Below are positions 61,280 through 64,000 of a stretch of DNA of 64,000 nt, piece by piece. The stretch lies in contig OZ242030.1 of NCBI GenBank assembly GCA_965205055.1, positions 3,968,001 to 4,032,000 on the forward strand, written 5' to 3'. This stretch comes from CBDBBY01 sp965205055 (lineage in GTDB: Bacteria; Pseudomonadota; Alphaproteobacteria; Rhodobacterales; Rhodobacteraceae). Under the pieces are notes generated by a model. The model searched no databases, was not told the origin of the DNA, and saw nothing but the letters and a program-made list of their open reading frames with translations. The position numbers and the translations under genes were made by a program. Positions within the stretch are counted from its first letter, which is position 1, and the number at the start of each line of letters is the position of its first letter.

Positions 61280-62033
61280 GCGAAAACTCAGGCTGGGCGT
61301 GAATATAGACCACGTCGCGACCGTAAGGAATGCGCGCGGAACCTCTTACCCCGACCCTGTCCGGGCGGCGCAGTGCGCAGAATCCGCCGGCGCGGACGGC
61401 GTGACCGCGCATCTGCGCGAGGACCGGAGGCATATTTCGGACACGGACATCGAGATGCTTTCGACCAGCCTCGCGGTTCCGCTCAATCTGGAAATCGCCG
61501 CGACCGAGGAGATGCAGCGCATCGCGCTTCGGCACAAGCCGCATGCGGTGTGCGTTGTTCCCGAACGCCGCGAGGAGCGGACGACCGAATCCGGCTTGGA
61601 TGCGGCAGGGCAATCGGACCGGCTCCGTTCGTTCATCGAACCGCTTCGCAAGGCGGGCAGCAGGGTGTCGCTGTTCGTCGGTCCCGATCCGGCGCAAATC
61701 CGCGCGGCCTCCGCGGTCGGTGCAGCGGTCGTAGAACTGCACACGGGCACCTATTGCGATCTGCACTACGAAAAAAAATTCGAGGAGCGCGACCGCGAGC
61801 TGGCGCGCTTGGCGGACGCCGCCAGACTCGGAGACGAGTTGGGCCTTGAAGTCCATGCAGGCCACGGCCTGACATACGAAACCGTCGCGCCGATCGCCGC
61901 GCTCCCGGAGATCGTGGAACTGAACATCGGGCATTTTCTCGTTGGAGAAGCGATCTTCCGCGGACTGCGCGACGCGATCACGGAGATGCGGACGCTGATG
62001 GACGAGGCGCGCCGAAGGGCGCAGGAGGGCTGA
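61260..62033 (+). CDS. pdxJ: Pyridoxine 5'-phosphate synthase
   Basis: Joins 1-deoxyxylulose 5-phosphate and 3-amino-2-oxopropyl phosphate to make pyridoxine 5'-phosphate. LGVNIDHVATVRNARGT near the N-terminus, DGVTAHLREDRRHI, SLFVGPDP and ELNIGHFLVGEA are conserved. 257 residues. ATG 61260 follows GGGAGGCC. First of the pdxJ-acpS-lepB-rnc run. Confidence 0.96.
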   Translation: MKLPVNERKLRLGVNIDHVATVRNARGTSYPDPVRAAQCAESAGADGVTAHLREDRRHISDTDIEMLSTSLAVPLNLEIAATEEMQRIALRHKPHAVCVVPERREERTTESGLDAAGQSDRLRSFIEPLRKAGSRVSLFVGPDPAQIRAASAVGAAVVELHTGTYCDLHYEKKFEERDRELARLADAARLGDELGLEVHAGHGLTYETVAPIAALPEIVELNIGHFLVGEAIFRGLRDAITEMRTLMDEARRRAQEG

Positions 62034-62112
62034 CTTTCGCCTTGAGACTCGCGCTGGCCGGAATTCCAGCCTCAGCCGAGGCTGCCGGTTCGGATCGTCG
62101 CGGGCGTCGGCG

Positions 62113-62526
62113 ATGATCGTCGGAGTGGGAACGGACATCGTCAGCGTCGACAGGATCGCGGCGGCGCTCGAAAGATTCGGGGAGCGTTTCCGCAATAGAG
62201 TCTATACGGAGCGCGAGCTTGCGCTCGCGGACCGGCTTCCCGACCCGGCGGGCGTTCTTGCGAAGCGCTGGGCTGCGAAAGAGGCGTGCTCGAAGGCGCT
62301 CGGCACCGGACTTCGTCAGGGCGTGGCTCTTCGCGACATCATGGTGGAGACTGTTCCCGGCGGGATGCCCGAGATCAGGCTGGCCGGAAAGGCGCGGGAC
62401 CGGCTTGCCGCGATTTCGCCCCTCGGCCACGACGCTTTCGTTCATGTGTCGATGACTGACGACCGTCCTTGGGCGGCGGCGATCGTCGTGATCGAGGCTC
62501 GCCCGACCGGCGGCGCAAAGGCTTGA
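62113..62526 (+). CDS. acpS: Holo-[acyl-carrier-protein] synthase
   Basis: Transfers phosphopantetheine from CoA to acyl carrier protein. The metal residues are D8 in IVGVGTDIV and E57 in WAAKEACSKALG. 137 residues. ATG 62113. It lies between pdxJ and lepB, the usual order. Confidence 0.94.
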   Translation: MIVGVGTDIVSVDRIAAALERFGERFRNRVYTERELALADRLPDPAGVLAKRWAAKEACSKALGTGLRQGVALRDIMVETVPGGMPEIRLAGKARDRLAAISPLGHDAFVHVSMTDDRPWAAAIVVIEARPTGGAKA

Positions 62527-62548
62527 CTCTTGCCGGGCGCCCGTCCAA

Positions 62549-63361
62549 GTGAAAGCCTCAGAACTCCGCGGCGAACGAATTTCCAGCAGGGACGTATTGA
62601 GCATACAGGCCGTCATTGAAAACCTGAAGACTCTGGCTTACGCGCTATTGATCGCCGGCATATTCAGAAGCTTGCTTTTTCAGCCGTTCTGGATCCCGTC
62701 CGGATCGATGAAGGACACGCTGCTCATCGGCGACTTCCTGTTCGTGAACAAATTCGCGTACGGCTATTCAAGGCATTCCTGCCCGTGGTCTCTCTGCCCG
62801 TTTCCCGGAAGAATTTGGGCAGACGAGCCCGAGCGCGGCGACATCGTCGTCTTCAAGCATCCGGTGTCGCGCAGGGATTTCATCAAGCGCGTGGTCGGGC
62901 TTCCGGGCGACAAGATTCAGCTGCTCGACGGAGTACTGATGATCAATGGCGAGCCGGCCCGGCGCGCGCCCGACGGCGAATTCGAAGAGGCTTACGAGCG
63001 CCAAGGTCCTGCGGGCAAGCTGCCGCGATGCACCTCCAGGCCGACCGACGGGATTTGCCGCAAGGCGAAATTCATAGAGACCTTCCCCGAAGGCAATTCG
63101 CATTCCGTTCTGGAAATTACATTCGCATCGAACGACACGACCGAGATCTTCACGGTTCCCGAAGGCGAGTACTTCTTCATGGGGGACAATCGCGACAACA
63201 GCCAGGACAGCCGCTATCCGCAAGCGGTCGGCGGCGTAGGAACCGTTCCCTTCGAAAATCTGGTCGGGCGGGCCGACAGGGTCATCTTTTCGTCGGCGGG
63301 AAGCTCGATGCTGTATTTCTGGACATGGCGCTCCGACAGGTTCTTCGAATCAATCGAATGA
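62549..63361 (+). CDS. lepB: Signal peptidase I
   Basis: Inner-membrane serine protease that cuts signal peptides. The catalytic serine is S53 (IPSGSMKDTL) and the lysine K113 (DFIKRVVGLPGD), and the GDNRDNSQDSR block follows. One membrane segment at about 24-46. The start is GTG 62549. It overlaps rnc by four bases. Confidence 0.95.
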   Translation: MKASELRGERISSRDVLSIQAVIENLKTLAYALLIAGIFRSLLFQPFWIPSGSMKDTLLIGDFLFVNKFAYGYSRHSCPWSLCPFPGRIWADEPERGDIVVFKHPVSRRDFIKRVVGLPGDKIQLLDGVLMINGEPARRAPDGEFEEAYERQGPAGKLPRCTSRPTDGICRKAKFIETFPEGNSHSVLEITFASNDTTEIFTVPEGEYFFMGDNRDNSQDSRYPQAVGGVGTVPFENLVGRADRVIFSSAGSSMLYFWTWRSDRFFESIE

Positions 63362-64000
63362 TGACGGCCTCGGTTGAAAAGGAGCTGGAATCCAGGCTCG
63401 GCCACTCGTTCAAGAACCGAGCGCTTCTAGGTCAAGCGCTGACGCACTCGTCGCGGACAGTAAAGACATTGGGCGACAATAAAAGGTTCGAATTCCTGGG
63501 CGATCGGGTCCTCAACCTCGTCATCGCGGAACTCATTTCGGAAAGGCATCCCGAAGCGTCCGTGGGCGAGCTTGCGCCGAAGTTCAATCTTCTCGTGAGC
63601 GGCGACACCTGCGCGAAAATTGCCGCTTCGATAGATCTGGGCAGCGCGCTCAGGCTCGGAAAGGCGGAACAGCGGGCGGGCGGGCGAAGCAAGATCGTCA
63701 TACTCGGAGATGCGATGGAGGCGGTGATCGGCGCCGTCTATCTCGACGCAGGCTTCAACAAAGCCGTGCGGGTCGTTCGGAAGCTTTGGGAGCCGGTTCT
63801 GGCCGATGCGGAAGGCGACACCCGCAATCCGAAAAGCGCGCTTCAAGAATTGACGCAGGGGCAAGGACTCGGAGCGCCGGTGTATCGGGTGGTCAACCGC
63901 AGAGGACCGTCGCACAAGCCGGAATTCGAGGTGGAAGCGAAACTGGCATCGGGAGAACGGGCGGTCGCCAGGGAAAGCTCCAAGCAGCGGGCGGAGCAGT
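63358..64000 (+). CDS. rnc: Ribonuclease III, C-terminus beyond window edge
   Basis: Cuts double-stranded RNA, including rRNA precursors. The catalytic signature RFEFLGDRVLNLVI and the second acidic block LGDAMEAVIGAVYLD are present, and the double-stranded RNA-binding domain has begun (NPKSALQELTQGQG). ATG 63358 overlaps the lepB stop. The last part of the domain lies beyond the window. Confidence 0.95.
   Translation, partial: MMTASVEKELESRLGHSFKNRALLGQALTHSSRTVKTLGDNKRFEFLGDRVLNLVIAELISERHPEASVGELAPKFNLLVSGDTCAKIAASIDLGSALRLGKAEQRAGGRSKIVILGDAMEAVIGAVYLDAGFNKAVRVVRKLWEPVLADAEGDTRNPKSALQELTQGQGLGAPVYRVVNRRGPSHKPEFEVEAKLASGERAVARESSKQRAEQ

Noticed and set aside
1..64000. CRISPR array, rRNA, or complete insertion sequence
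   Set aside because: No regularly spaced repeats, no ribosomal RNA segments and no full-length transposase with terminal repeats were seen.

Overview
The window looks like chromosomal DNA of a GC-rich alphaproteobacterium, most likely related to Rhodobacterales and probably marine or host-associated. This rests on gene order and gene content, not on any marker search. Supporting blocks are NYN protein / rpoZ / rsh / DUF2062 / pdxJ / acpS / lepB / rnc, then argH / lptM / lysA / DUF4175, greA, phaB, a DUF3572 protein next to a HAD phosphatase, and an MttB-family methyltransferase without pyrrolysine.

Layout. 1-4.7 kb: partial lipoprotein, AMP nucleosidase, HU protein, chorismate synthase. 4.8-14.3 kb: a catabolic region with a MocE/MocD-like Rieske ferredoxin and desaturase-type oxygenase, an aquaporin-family channel, iolC (kinase fused to DUF2090), a DnaQ-CBS-nucleotidyltransferase protein, iolB, and a 2-oxoglutarate dioxygenase (PhyH) beside an HD-domain protein that resembles the PhnY/PhnZ pairing. 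14.9-16.3 kb: an AT-rich Kiwa-type anti-phage module (kwaA, kwaB). 17-22 kb: pheT (with no pheS beside it), mttB, HAD phosphatase, DUF3572. 22.3-24.5 kb: a second AT-rich cassette, DUF262 protein + HEPN ribonuclease-like protein + a small overlapping ORF. This is the best candidate here for a little-described defence system. 25.2-28.6 kb: fdhD-mobA-mobB-moeA, an overlapping operon for formate dehydrogenase and molybdenum cofactor. 28.7-38.1 kb: greA, ETF-quinone oxidoreductase, TPR lipoprotein-type protein, ispE, polyprenyl synthase, small DUF proteins, methyltransferase, phaB. 38.5-39.5 kb: AbiE toxin-antitoxin with a truncated toxin. 39.5-45.7 kb: thioredoxin-like protein, argH, lptM, lysA, DUF4175. 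45.9-49 kb: a graveyard of mobile DNA holding a frameshifted ParD/ParE-type pair, an IS256-like remnant, an intact Xre/RES toxin-antitoxin pair, and IS5-like and IS630-like remnants. 49-64 kb: membrane protein, plsC, accA, PatB-like lyase, def, fmt, an RNase HI gene that encodes two complete RNase HI domains in tandem, ispH, NYN nuclease-like protein, and the rpoZ-to-rnc block, with rnc cut by the window end.

The genome pairs ordinary housekeeping operons with small defence or toxin-antitoxin cassettes (Kiwa, DUF262-HEPN, AbiE, ParDE-like, Xre-RES) set singly between them. The two AT-rich cassettes contrast sharply with the GC-rich neighbours and were probably acquired horizontally. No tRNA, rRNA or CRISPR array was recognised.
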